A stretch of 64,000 nt of DNA from Puteibacter caeruleilacunae (GTDB lineage: Bacteria > Bacteroidota > Bacteroidia > Bacteroidales > Prolixibacteraceae), in contig SJCO01000002.1 of NCBI GenBank assembly GCA_005217565.1, forward strand, positions 575,213 to 639,212, read 5' to 3'. Position 1 is the stretch's first letter, and each line of letters opens with the position of its first letter. A program made the position numbers and the translations under genes. The notes beneath the pieces are model-generated. The model made no database searches. It worked only from the letters and a program-made list of their open reading frames with translations, and was not told where the DNA came from. Of this stretch, positions 52,396 through 63,100 are shown in pieces.

Positions 52396-54498
52396 TTATT
52401 GTGGTAGCAACACCTTATCCATAGGTTGAACAACACCATTAACACCTTGATCATTCTTTTGACCAATTGCCATAGCATCTTCAGTTATAGGATTCTGATC
52501 ATCAACCATCAGTTCTCCACCAACCATTTTAATAATCAACTCTTTTCCAGACGTTGTCCAGATGCGTTGATCTTCAGAGAAAGCTCCCTGGAAAATACGC
52601 TTACGAATCAAGTGATTCTTCAAGAAGACCACCTTCTCTTCATCAGTCATATCAGAGAATTTGGTATACCCTTCAGTACTTTCAGCCCAAGTATTATAAG
52701 CTGCCAATGCCGCATCTGAAGGACAGAAGAAAGTAAACGTGTTTGAATTATCTGTAAACTCAGTAACCAGACTACTATAGGTTTCCGGATTGTTTTCCAA
52801 TTCAGCATAAATTAATCCACAATCAGGATTCGCGCCCAATACATTCAACAAATTCATTGATGCGTCAGGACCTAAAAGCAATTTATCGATAAAATGAACA
52901 GTTCCATTCTCATAGTGCTTTTCATTAGTTGTAATGGCGATAGGATTTTCTCTGTCTCCTCCATACAATAAACCTTCACGTTTCTCGAAATAAGTACCAT
53001 TCATCGATTCATAATAACCATCTCTAAATTGATATGGCTCAATTCCTTTCCCATACTCCTCATAACTTGTATCAAATGCATATACCGAATCTTTAACGAC
53101 AAGAAATTCAACGATACTTCTGAGATACTTTTTACCATTCTCATCAGGTAGGTTATAAACATCAATTCCTGCCTCATCCCACGCACTATTAGGAACAGCA
53201 AATACCGTATAACCAACCGGAATACGCTCACGAACACCATCAACAATATCTGTCCCTGGCCTTGTGGCTTTTGATAGGGTATTTAACACACCTGTATAAG
53301 TTAAAGCGAACTTCATATCGCTATACTCAGGATTTAACATGATATCACCAGTAACTGAAGCAAGCTCCTTAGGAGCCAACATTTTATCGGTCACGTAGAC
53401 TAAACCATTACTAACCGGCTTAGCAGGAGAAGTTAGCCAATCTTTGATTCCATAAATCGTATTGCTAATGGTCCTCAATGACAAAGGCATATCCAATTTA
53501 AACTTCTTTCCCATAGCCAAAGCATTCTTCACCACCAATAGCATGATGTCATCAGGATAATTATCCAATGAATTATCATAATACTGATTGTATGGTTCAA
53601 AGAATTGATTCAAGGCAGTGTTAGAAGGAACAATCGCTGTAACCAATTCACTCTCATCTGCCGGATTCAGAGGTATACCATACTTTTGTCTCGTATACTG
53701 CTTTTTAAATGCTTCAACCAATACACCCTCTTCATTGGTATAGGTATTTTCTGGATCTACAACCAATGTATCGAAACGCTCAAGGATCTCTCCAAATAGA
53801 TTAACCTGATCATTCTCTAGCAAGAAGTTATCCATTCTCAATGGTGGTTCCAACACCTCATCTATACCCTGAATGGTACCATTCTCACAATCGATATCCA
53901 TTTTACTTGATAAAACAGGAATACCATCTACATTAAAAGTCTCAGCGAATGATGTTCCGTATACCTCTTGATAGTCTTGAGAGTAATCTTTTAGTGAAGA
54001 CTGACGCCCAAAAAATCTTGAAGGATAGATACTAACTTGTTTTGCCTGATGATTTGCTTCATCCATCCAACGCGTATCATACGATACTAATCCATCATTT
54101 TTATAGTCCTTATCAAAAGAATATTGATAATGAAGTCCATAAACAATATGATAGCTTAACAAGTCTCTCAACTGATCTACATCCATTGATGACACTTGCA
54201 AACCTGTCTTTTGCTCATACTTTTGGAAAGCAGCGTTAGTAGGTGCAAATATTGTATAAACAGATCCCTTGGTAAGAAACTTATCAAGTTCTGTTTTCTT
54301 TAATGCATCCAGAAAAACACTGAAATCCTGATCTGCCTGAAGCTGATCAATAATAGGAGCACCCAAGTCATTTGAAGAAGTATCATAGTACTTATCAAAC
54401 TTATCGTCGCACTGGCACAACACCATTGTTAATCCAATACATACGAAACAGAGTTTGAATAGAATGGGAATACCTTCCTTCCATCTCACTTTTTTCAT
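52396..54498 (-). CDS. Lipoprotein with four FAS1 domains
   Basis: The 700-residue protein leads the operon. Its lipoprotein cysteine is in TMVLCQCDDKFD, followed by acidic residues. Four FAS1 repeats are visible, at about 48-220 (YTIFAPTNAAF), 228-380 (LVTAIVPSNTALNQFF), 385-540 (YTVFAVPNSAWDEAG) and 548-698 (FTFFCPSDAALAAY), each ending in a NGxVxxxDxxLxP-like segment. There is no separate binding module. FAS1 repeats are adhesive in eukaryotes and bacteria; here I infer a rod-like surface protein that contacts a matrix ligand. No enzymatic motif is seen. Confidence 0.88.
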   Translation of the reverse strand: MKKVRWKEGIPILFKLCFVCIGLTMVLCQCDDKFDKYYDTSSNDLGAPIIDQLQADQDFSVFLDALKKTELDKFLTKGSVYTIFAPTNAAFQKYEQKTGLQVSSMDVDQLRDLLSYHIVYGLHYQYSFDKDYKNDGLVSYDTRWMDEANHQAKQVSIYPSRFFGRQSSLKDYSQDYQEVYGTSFAETFNVDGIPVLSSKMDIDCENGTIQGIDEVLEPPLRMDNFLLENDQVNLFGEILERFDTLVVDPENTYTNEEGVLVEAFKKQYTRQKYGIPLNPADESELVTAIVPSNTALNQFFEPYNQYYDNSLDNYPDDIMLLVVKNALAMGKKFKLDMPLSLRTISNTIYGIKDWLTSPAKPVSNGLVYVTDKMLAPKELASVTGDIMLNPEYSDMKFALTYTGVLNTLSKATRPGTDIVDGVRERIPVGYTVFAVPNSAWDEAGIDVYNLPDENGKKYLRSIVEFLVVKDSVYAFDTSYEEYGKGIEPYQFRDGYYESMNGTYFEKREGLLYGGDRENPIAITTNEKHYENGTVHFIDKLLLGPDASMNLLNVLGANPDCGLIYAELENNPETYSSLVTEFTDNSNTFTFFCPSDAALAAYNTWAESTEGYTKFSDMTDEEKVVFLKNHLIRKRIFQGAFSEDQRIWTTSGKELIIKMVGGELMVDDQNPITEDAMAIGQKNDQGVNGVVQPMDKVLLPQ

Positions 54499-55100
54499 GT
54501 TAGTTCAAGTTTTAGTTGTTATTCTATATTATATCTTTTCGATTCAATTCTTAACAACTTAAATAATGCGATGCGAGAGCTAAAAACATTTGCTGAGCAC
54601 TATAATAAATCCAGCAGTACATGATTCCAACAAAAGCAATCGATTGCATTATTTTCATTTAGTTAGCCGCACGCCCGAGTGTTTTCTGTAAAATATACAA
54701 TGTGAGGATGCGGTTAATGTTAGTTTATTGTTTTCCTGATGTAAAAATAAGAAGGCTAATTAGCATCGACTTCAAAGATTTCATCAAATCATATCACAAA
54801 TATTTCAATTGTGATTTAGTTGCAATACACAGATCGGCATTACCGTATATCCCAATAAATTCGCATCATACAGCAATCACAACAACTACTCTTTTTTTGA
54901 AAAAACAACTAGAAAACATAGCCCACTATCACAAATCATTCAGATTTTGACGTATTTGTGCTAATCATTCATTTTTTAGATTCCCTAAAAATCAACATTT
55001 TAGATTATAAGAGATCATTCCGGGTATTATAGTCACAATTTAATGTCATCTAAAGTAGACCATGAAACTGAAGGTGGATAAGGGAGGAATTTGAGGCAAT
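54499..55100. other. Operon control region and empty spacer
   Basis: About 600 bp without a credible gene; an 82-codon plus-strand ORF at 54702 has no recognisable features. A perfect 12-bp palindrome, GCAATCGATTGC, lies at 54636-54647, about 140 bp before the FAS1 operon. On the minus strand TTG (54555-54557) is 21 bp from TATAATATAG (54524-54533), a weak promoter candidate. The palindrome may be part of the HTCS target. Confidence 0.35.
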
Positions 55101-55140
55101 AAAAATCCCGAACACCATCACAACGACAGTACCCGGGATT
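55101..55140 (-). terminator. Terminator of htpG
   Basis: AATCCCG (55104-55110) pairs with CGGGATT (55134-55140); on the minus strand TTTATT follows. Confidence 0.65.
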
Positions 55141-55163
55141 CATAAATATACTATGTAGGAATA

Positions 55164-57215
55164 TTATTTAATCAACTCAACGCTTCGTTTTACGAATGCA
55201 TTTAAATCTTCTCCTTTTAACATTCCATTAGCAAGAAGTGCTAAATCAACCATCTGCTTAGCTAAAGTACTTTCTTTACCAAACGCAGTTAATTTTTCAC
55301 GTTTCTCTGTATTCATTGTCTCTAGCTTAGTTTCAGTTTCCTGAAGTTGATCTTTTTCTTCTTGAGGAACCTCTTCTTCTTTTTTATCCTTTTTCAATGC
55401 TTCAAGCTTTTCCTTGTCTGCATTCAAGGAAGAAATCTCAGTATTCAACTGTGACAATGCATCTGCTAAAGCCTCATCCTTTTGTTCAAATACTTTCTTC
55501 ACCAATGGATGGCTAGTATTTATAACAAGATTGAAGGTATCAGGCATTTCTCCATAGAAATTCATTCCTGCTTGCATATGACTCATATCCTTCATACGAC
55601 GCATGAACTCATTTCTGGTAATCACCATTGGACTTGAAGTTTCTCCCAGATTTTGGAAATCTACGATAAAGTTACCTTCACCTTCAGGACAAACAGCCTG
55701 GAAAATAGGACTTAGATCGTTTTTCTCTTCAGTTGTAAATTCTTCGGTTGTTGTATCATCTTTTACGATCAACTTCTCAACAATATCAGAATCTACACGC
55801 ACCCAACGCTTATTAGTGTGTTTTTCTTCAAATTTATTTACCAATGGCGTAGCTAGAGCATCATCTAACATCAATACATCATAACCTTTTTCTTTAGCTG
55901 CCTCAATGAAACTAAATTGCTCATCACGGTTGCTAGCATAAAGATAGATCAGGTTATTGTCCTTATCTGTTTGATTATCCTTGATGATATTTTCATACTC
56001 TTCGAATGTGAAATACTTGCCATCAGTATTCTTGAACATGAAGAATTTCATCGCACGATCGTAGAATTTCTCCTCGGTAAGCATACCATACTCGATGAAC
56101 ATCTTCAAATCATCCCACTTTTCTTCAAAGTCAGTACGACTCTCTTTAAAGATTTCATTCAAGCGATCGGCAACCTTCTTATTAATGTGTCCTGCAATTT
56201 TCTTTACATTTCCATCACTTTGAAGATAACTTCTTGATACATTCAATGGAATATCAGGAGAATCGATTACTCCGTGCAATAAAGTCAGGAATTCAGGAAC
56301 AATTCCCTCTACAGAATCAGTTACGAATACTTGATTACAGTACAACTGAATTTTATTCTTTTGAATCTCTAGATTATTCTTCAATTTAGGGAAGTATAAT
56401 ACTCCAGTTAGATTGAAAGGATAGTCAACATTCAGGTGAATATTAAATAAAGGATCATCACCCATAGGATAAAGCTGACGATAGAAATTATTGTAGTCTT
56501 CATCTTTCAAGTCTACTGGTTTCTTCGTCCAGGCTGGATTAGTATCGTTGATTTGATTGTCATCAGCAGTATCAACATACTCTCCATCTTTCCATTCTTT
56601 CTTCTTTCCGAAGATAACAGGAATAGGTAAGAATTTACAGTATTTATTTAATAGTTCTGAAACACGACTTTCTTCAAGGAATTCAATTGACTCTTCGTTG
56701 ATATGCATAACGATGTCAGTACCTACTGTTGTACGTTCTGCGTCTTCCAAGTTATACTCAGGACTACCGTCACAACTCCAGCGAACAGCTTGCGAACCTT
56801 CTTTGTGTGAAAGCGTAACGATTTCCACTTTATCTGACACCATAAAAGAAGAGTAGAATCCTAATCCGAAGTGACCGATAATAGCATTAGCATCGTTCTT
56901 ATATTTTTCAAGGAATTCATTCGCGCCTGAAAATGCAATCTGGTTGATATACTTTTCAATCTCCTCGGCTGTCATTCCGATTCCACAGTCCGACACTGTT
57001 AATGTCTTTGCATCTTTATCTAAAGTAACTGTAACTTTTACATCAGAAACATCTCCTTTATACTTATCTACAGAAGCAAGGGTTTTTAGTTTCTGAGTTG
57101 CATCTACTGCGTTAGATACAATTTCTCTTAAGAAAATATCATGATCTGAATAGAGAAACTTTTTGATTATGGGAAACAGATTCTCACTGGTAACACCAAT
57201 TTTTCCTGTTTGCAT
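55164..57215 (-). CDS. htpG: HtpG (Hsp90 chaperone)
   Basis: This cytoplasmic ATP-dependent chaperone is 683 residues long, slightly longer than E. coli HtpG because of a charged segment near 590-640 (KLEALKKDKKEEEVPQEEKD). The GHKL ATP site shows FLREIVSNAVDATQKL, SDCGIGMTAEEI and IGHFGLGFYSSFMV; the middle domain has DSPDIPLNVSRSYLQSD. Family identity is certain. It stands alone between two terminators, so it is probably monocistronic and may respond to heat or oxidative stress, although no promoter was recognised. Confidence 0.97.
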   Translation of the reverse strand: MQTGKIGVTSENLFPIIKKFLYSDHDIFLREIVSNAVDATQKLKTLASVDKYKGDVSDVKVTVTLDKDAKTLTVSDCGIGMTAEEIEKYINQIAFSGANEFLEKYKNDANAIIGHFGLGFYSSFMVSDKVEIVTLSHKEGSQAVRWSCDGSPEYNLEDAERTTVGTDIVMHINEESIEFLEESRVSELLNKYCKFLPIPVIFGKKKEWKDGEYVDTADDNQINDTNPAWTKKPVDLKDEDYNNFYRQLYPMGDDPLFNIHLNVDYPFNLTGVLYFPKLKNNLEIQKNKIQLYCNQVFVTDSVEGIVPEFLTLLHGVIDSPDIPLNVSRSYLQSDGNVKKIAGHINKKVADRLNEIFKESRTDFEEKWDDLKMFIEYGMLTEEKFYDRAMKFFMFKNTDGKYFTFEEYENIIKDNQTDKDNNLIYLYASNRDEQFSFIEAAKEKGYDVLMLDDALATPLVNKFEEKHTNKRWVRVDSDIVEKLIVKDDTTTEEFTTEEKNDLSPIFQAVCPEGEGNFIVDFQNLGETSSPMVITRNEFMRRMKDMSHMQAGMNFYGEMPDTFNLVINTSHPLVKKVFEQKDEALADALSQLNTEISSLNADKEKLEALKKDKKEEEVPQEEKDQLQETETKLETMNTEKREKLTAFGKESTLAKQMVDLALLANGMLKGEDLNAFVKRSVELIK

Positions 57216-57307
57216 TTTTATAAGGTTTTAATTCGACAAATTTTCAATTTTACACAGCACCTACAATCAAAGCCTGTGCCATTACCTGTTACCTGTCGAT
57301 TTGGCAG

Positions 57308-57337
57308 AAAAAAACCGCCTGTGACATGACAGGCGGT
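57308..57337 (-). terminator. Terminator of OmpA-family gene
   Basis: A perfect 9-bp GC-rich stem (57314-57322 with 57329-57337) with a 6-nt loop and seven T on the minus strand. Confidence 0.85.
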
Positions 57338-57382
57338 GTTGAGATAGATTGAATAGATGTTATAACACTTATATTATTCTTA

Positions 57383-59164
57383 CTACTTCTCGTCAAAAGA
57401 TATAATTTTCATTTCTGTTCTTCTATTCTGGCGATGCAGCCAATCAGGACACTTCACATCATTCTCACAGTGATTTACCAACTGTGATTCTCCATATCCT
57501 TTGGCTTTTATGCGATTCGCATCAATTCCATGTTTGATTAAATAACCAACAGCCGATTTAGAACGTTTTTCTGATAATACCATGTTATAGGCATCACTAC
57601 CACGAGCATCGGTATGAGAACCTAATTCCACAGCTAATCCTGGATTTTCATTCATGATATTGATCAATTTATTCAGTTCTACTTCCGATTCAGGTAGAAT
57701 ATCCCACTTATCGAAATCATAGAATATATTCTTAAGAACAAAGACTTTATCCACTTCAGCCTTGAACAGGAATAACGTATCTCTGATAATACCTGGAGCT
57801 AAATTTTTCGTAGTAATATCAATCGTTTGCTTCAAATATCCCTTTTTATTTAATGCGATATGATAATCTGTATTAACAGCCAGATCTTTTTTAATTAATC
57901 CGTTTGCCGGGCTTAGAATATCTAATCCATTTATCAGAACAGGAATATCTGCCATTGGCATGTAATCCTCTTTATTCAACACAGCCAATTCAAGTTTATA
58001 TATGCCAATAAGTTGTAGCTCAGCGTAAGAATCATTAAGTATCTTTTTATTCGCATCTTTATAAAACTCCTTACTTCCAAGCAATGTATATTCTTTATCA
58101 CTAGCAACTTTGAATGAAAAGTGTCCATTCTCATCCGATACAGTCTTTTGAATAACTTCGCCACTACTGTCGTACAGTTCAACATTTGTTTCGGCCAGAA
58201 TATCTCCGTTATGATCGATAGTTTTTCCTTTAAATAAAGAGCTAAGGATATTCAATTTATAAATATCATCATCACCTTCTCCTCCACTGCGATTAGATGC
58301 AAAATATCCTACTTTATGATTGGGATAAATAACCAATCCGAAATCATCGGAAGGAGAGTTGACTGATTCACCAAGGTTCTCAACCTTGTAGTCTCCGTTA
58401 AAGGGTGCAGCATAACAGATATCAAGAGCACCGACACCTGCGTGTCCGTCAGATGCAAAAATGAGTACTCCATCATCATTAAGGAAGGGAAACATCTCTT
58501 GTCCAGAGGTGTTTATAGTTGATCCCAAATTGACGGGTTCAGTCCACTCTCCATTTTTCCGTTCACTTTTATACAGATCTGTCCCTCCCTGTCCTCCAGG
58601 GCGGTCACTTGCAAAATAGATCACATCACCGGCTTTGTTAACAGCAGGGTGTCCAGTTGAAAATGTAGGATCATTAAAAGGAAACTCCTCTATGATCTTC
58701 CATTCACCTTCAACCTTTTTTGCAACAACAATCTCCAAATGATAGTTACTTCGATGCTTAAGAAAGCCTTTCTCCACATTGGGATCCTCATAATTCGATC
58801 GTGTCATAAACAGTTCTCCTGTCTTTTCACAATACGAAACAGGACCTTCGTGATATTCCCTATTTACATTATCAAAGTTCAATCTACTTTCATCTAAGCT
58901 TCCTTCCTTGTCAAGTCCAACTTTGTATAGGTCATAGAACACTTTATTGTGATCGCGCCTGAGAGACTTTTTTTGAATCTCTGTTGGAAAAGATGTAAAA
59001 ATTAGCTCTCCTTCTACAATGGCAGGACCAAAGTCGCTGGCTATTGAATTAATTGTAGTTAATTCAACCTCAAACGTTACATCGTCAAATACGTGTCTTT
59101 CGTTTTTTTGTCCGTAGCTGTAGAGACTAACGAACAGCATTAATAAGATTACTCGTAATTTCAT
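57383..59164 (-). CDS. OmpA-family protein with PD40 propeller
   Basis: The 593-residue protein has a signal peptide (to about 18), a PD40/WD40-like propeller (about 50-300; GDVIYFASDRPGGQGGTDLY, HKVGYFASNRSGGEGDDDIY) and a carboxypeptidase-regulatory-like domain (about 325-400). A C-terminal OmpA domain (about 470-590) binds peptidoglycan through ELGSHTDARGSDAYN and LSEKRSKSAVGYL. The last part has RRTEMKI. This layout matches the OmpA-type partner (PorE-like) encoded with PorP/SprF and T9SS adhesins. It starts 16 bp after the PorP/SprF gene and ends the transcript at a strong terminator. Confidence 0.9.
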   Translation of the reverse strand: MKLRVILLMLFVSLYSYGQKNERHVFDDVTFEVELTTINSIASDFGPAIVEGELIFTSFPTEIQKKSLRRDHNKVFYDLYKVGLDKEGSLDESRLNFDNVNREYHEGPVSYCEKTGELFMTRSNYEDPNVEKGFLKHRSNYHLEIVVAKKVEGEWKIIEEFPFNDPTFSTGHPAVNKAGDVIYFASDRPGGQGGTDLYKSERKNGEWTEPVNLGSTINTSGQEMFPFLNDDGVLIFASDGHAGVGALDICYAAPFNGDYKVENLGESVNSPSDDFGLVIYPNHKVGYFASNRSGGEGDDDIYKLNILSSLFKGKTIDHNGDILAETNVELYDSSGEVIQKTVSDENGHFSFKVASDKEYTLLGSKEFYKDANKKILNDSYAELQLIGIYKLELAVLNKEDYMPMADIPVLINGLDILSPANGLIKKDLAVNTDYHIALNKKGYLKQTIDITTKNLAPGIIRDTLFLFKAEVDKVFVLKNIFYDFDKWDILPESEVELNKLINIMNENPGLAVELGSHTDARGSDAYNMVLSEKRSKSAVGYLIKHGIDANRIKAKGYGESQLVNHCENDVKCPDWLHRQNRRTEMKIISFDEK

Positions 59165-59180
59165 GATTCAACTTGTTAGG

Positions 59181-60146
59181 TTAAAAATATCTGGGAGAAC
59201 TAAACAGTAACTTTTTAAAGTCTAACTCATACGAAACCATAATTTCGTGAACTCCATTATGATTATTTCTCAGCTCAGTCTTGGTAAAATCAATTGCATA
59301 CCCTATGCGCATATTCTTATTTTTATTGAATATCCATTGTGCAATAAAACCAAATGAATCACCTGTTCGATACATCCCTCCTAACCAAAACGTTTCCTTG
59401 ATTAAAAAGTTTGCCGTAAAATCGAACTGAACAGGAGCATTCCATGCTAATTTGGAATACACTGTTGGCTTAAATTTCACATCTTCTGATAGATCTAGAA
59501 CAACTCCTCCAATAAAGAATAGATGCCGTTTCTCAGCCTTAATTGACTCAGATATTTCAGAATTATCAAAACTGTTTTCCATTAGTTTGGGAATGGATAA
59601 TCCTAGATAGAACCTATCGGAATGCATAAATGCTCCTACTCCAAAATTCGGCATAAAGTCTTCAACAACACCCTGAAACTGTGGATCACTTGGTCCCCCT
59701 GTATACAACGTATAGTTATTCAAGTTATTATGATACTGCATAAATCCTCCCTTCAATCCTAACCGCAGAAACAGTCCTTCTTTTAGTGTTAGTTTATAAG
59801 AGTAATCACCATATATGCCGATACGTCTTTCATAACCTATCTCATCGTGCATTACCGATAAGCCAAGACCAACATTTTCATTCTTCAAAGGAGTTTGAAC
59901 TGTAAATGTATTGGTCGCGGGATGACCATCGAAACCAACCCATTGATGCCGAGTTAAGAACATAAATCCCATTGTTTTCCATGTTCCAGCATACGCAGGA
60001 TTGACTACCTGCGTATTGAACATGTATTGTGTGTACATCGGATCTTGCTGACCTTGACTCTGCTTTGGAATGAAGCTGATCAGAAAGATCATCATTCCGG
60101 CTAATATTGATATCCTGACTTTCATTTTTCCTGATTTTCTGTTCAT
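59181..60146 (-). CDS. PorP/SprF-family outer-membrane protein
   Basis: The 321-residue protein has a signal peptide ending near QSQGQ and the family opening QDPMYTQYMFNTQVVNPAYAG. Beta-barrel segments follow. Members are paired with type-B-sorted T9SS adhesins and are needed for their secretion or surface anchoring; SprF is required for SprB in Flavobacterium gliding. It lies between the adhesin (11-bp gap) and the OmpA-family gene (16-bp gap). A second in-frame ATG seven codons later is possible. The locus probably makes one large surface adhesin system. Confidence 0.93.
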   Translation of the reverse strand: MNRKSGKMKVRISILAGMMIFLISFIPKQSQGQQDPMYTQYMFNTQVVNPAYAGTWKTMGFMFLTRHQWVGFDGHPATNTFTVQTPLKNENVGLGLSVMHDEIGYERRIGIYGDYSYKLTLKEGLFLRLGLKGGFMQYHNNLNNYTLYTGGPSDPQFQGVVEDFMPNFGVGAFMHSDRFYLGLSIPKLMENSFDNSEISESIKAEKRHLFFIGGVVLDLSEDVKFKPTVYSKLAWNAPVQFDFTANFLIKETFWLGGMYRTGDSFGFIAQWIFNKNKNMRIGYAIDFTKTELRNNHNGVHEIMVSYELDFKKLLFSSPRYF

Positions 60147-60157
60147 AACTTCAATTC

Positions 60158-63100
60158 CTAACGATTTATAAATACAAACCCTTTATGAGGCTTTAATCCT
60201 GGTTCCAGGAATAGTATGTAGAAATAAGTTCCTGCAGGCAGTTTTCCATTACCTATAGTCATCTTATGATCTGAGCGTCCATCCCAGTATGCATCTGGCA
60301 TACCCCATCTGTCTGTATTGGCATAACCTACTTTTTCATACACCTTAACTCCCCAACGGTTATATACCTCTACTCGAGCTTCAGGATATTTAGTCAATCC
60401 TCTGATGATCCATATTTCGTTGATTCCATCATCATTTGGAGAGAAACCATTTGGAATGATCAATTCACAATCATCATCATCATCCAGATAATTTGGAATT
60501 CCGTCTTCATCACAATCATCATTGGTTGGATCTCCATCTTCATCACCATCCTCTAGTGTACCTGTAGGTTTTCCATCACCATCATCATCAACATCTCTCC
60601 AGTCTGGTTCTCCGTCGTTATCAGTATCCTGAAGTGGAGCATTTGAACCTTCTGGATTTGCTGGATCAAGAATATCACTAACTGTATCATAAGCATCATC
60701 AAGTCCATCTCCATCTGAATCATTCCCCGTAGGTGTAGTATCAGGTGTAGCAGAATGATCTGCATCATGACCTTCGGTTGAGTCTGGCACATTGTCATCA
60801 TCAGTATCCAGATCTAGATAATCTGGTGTTGAATCAGAATCTGTATCTACAGGTGTCAAGCCTGAAGAGTCTTCCGGATCATAAGCATCATCAAGTCCAT
60901 CTCCATCTGAATCATTTCCTGTTGGTGGAATATAACCATCAGTTGTTTGTGCCTCAATAATATCTACTATACCATCTCCATCCGCGTCAATATCTCGATA
61001 ATCTGGATAACCATCTCCGTCGGAATCTCTTCCAACCTCTCCTTCACTTACAAAGCCTTCATTCACATCGATTATTCCATCATTATCATCATCAATATCG
61101 TCACAGTTAATAATTCCGTCACCATCGATATCTACTGCACACGGTCTGTTATCATCTGCATCAAGGTAATTTGGGTGTCCATCCTCATCTATATCATCAT
61201 TGGTTGGATCTCCATCTCCATTGATATCTTCATCGGTTGCAGTTAACAACTCGTCTTCATCATCATCGATATCTCTCCAATCACGATCAGGATCACCATC
61301 GGTATTCTGAAGCGGAGCATTACTTCCTAACTCATTACCTGGCTGATCAGATCCATCAACTGTATCGTATGCATCATCCAATCCATCCTTGTCGCTATCT
61401 GTTCCTAACGGAATTACATCAGCCATACCATTCATATCTGCATCACTTCCTTCGATATAATCAGGAACAAGATCATCATCAGTATCATCATCGATGGCAT
61501 CAATATATTCATCGCCATCGGTGTCGGTCGGGATGAAAGCAGTACCTCCCACATCCGGATCATAAGCATCATCCCATCCATCTCCATCAGTATCACTTCC
61601 TGTTGGTGGTATATAATCTGCCTCTGTTTGTCCTTCGATATTATCCACAATTCCGTCATTATCAGAATCGATATCTCTGTAATCTGGTACCATGTCACTA
61701 TCAGAATTCTGAACTGCAGAATTACTTCCTTCAGGATTATCTGGAGACTGATGATTCAGTACAGTATCAAATTCATCATCTACTCCGTCTTGATCAACAT
61801 CTACTCCTGATAACTGGATATCAGAAATACCATCATGATCTGTATCATTTGCTTCGGTCAAGTCGGTTATTCCGTCATCATCTGAATCAATATCTCTATA
61901 ATCAGGAACACCGTCTCCATCTGAATCGACAGGAATGATTTCTTTTCCACCTTGATCAGGATCAAAGACATCAGCCAATCCATCACCATCAGTATCTGGT
62001 TCTTCCACAGCAACATAATCATCTGTTTCCTGAGCTTCAACGACATCCATTATTCCGTCATTATCAGAGTCATTATCCAGACTATCAGGAACACCATCAC
62101 CGTCAGTATCGATAGCTCTGTCCCCTTCTAGAACATCAACAATTCCGTCATCATCATCATCAATATCATCACGATCTGGAATTAAATCACCATCGGTATC
62201 TTCTAACATGTTAATCACAACAACAGCTGTATCACACATCACAGGATTACCATTATCACAGATATAATATTCCAACTCGTCGATTCCCAGGAATCCTTCA
62301 CCAGGAGTATAAACCAGTGTTCCATCTGGAGCAATTGTTGCGGTTCCATGTGAAGGTTCCTCAAGCAATGTTGCAACAATAGGATCTCCATCTGGATCAT
62401 AGTCATTATCCATAACATTTCCAGTAAGGACTCCATCAATCAGATTCTCGTAGTAATCATCTACCGCAACTGGAGGTTCATTCAAATCAACATCTAATAC
62501 TACTGTCGCAGTATCACATAATCCATCAGTATCACAGATGATGTACTCAAATTGATCAGGTCCCATATAACCTTGTTCACCAATATAAGTCACGTTGCCT
62601 TCGCTATCGACAGTTATTGTTCCATGAGTTGGTCCATTAAATGTTACCAAACTTGTTGGATCAATGTTATCATCACAATCCAGATCATTCTCCAAAGGCA
62701 TAATTATAGCCACAGGCTCATCAATAAACTGATAATCGTCTACAGCGACAGGATATGCCTGTACATCAACTTCTTGTTCACAAGTAGCTATATTGCCTGA
62801 TAGATCAGTTACAGTCCATGTTACCACTGTAACGCCTAGAGGGAATATTTCTGGAGCATCATTTTCTACACCATCAACACCGCAATTATCATCGGTTTCT
62901 GGTGCTCCTAATTCAACTCCTTCTGCGGTACAAGTCTCTTGATCTGCATAGACTACAATATTCTCAGGACAAGTGATTGTTGGATCGATATTATCTTGTA
63001 CGGTTACTATTGCGTCACAAGATGTACTATTTCCACTACCATCAATTACGGTTAATACCACTGTATTCTGGCCAACATCATCGCAATTGAAATCAGTTTT

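Noticed and set aside
39520..54498. Classical polysaccharide utilisation locus
   Set aside because: No glycoside hydrolase, lyase or esterase is recognisable inside the operon; only the SusCD pairs and HTCS fit.
54702..54950. 82-codon plus-strand ORF in the FAS1 operon control region
   Set aside because: No recognisable motif, odd composition, and it overlaps the putative regulatory region; kept as non-coding.
60465..62210. Long ORFs on the opposite strand and other frames over the TSP3 region
   Set aside because: They are low-complexity shadows of the repeated Asp/Gly codons.
60465..62210. CRISPR or satellite-type repeat array
   Set aside because: The repetition is explained by coding TSP3 motifs and has no conserved repeat/spacer structure.
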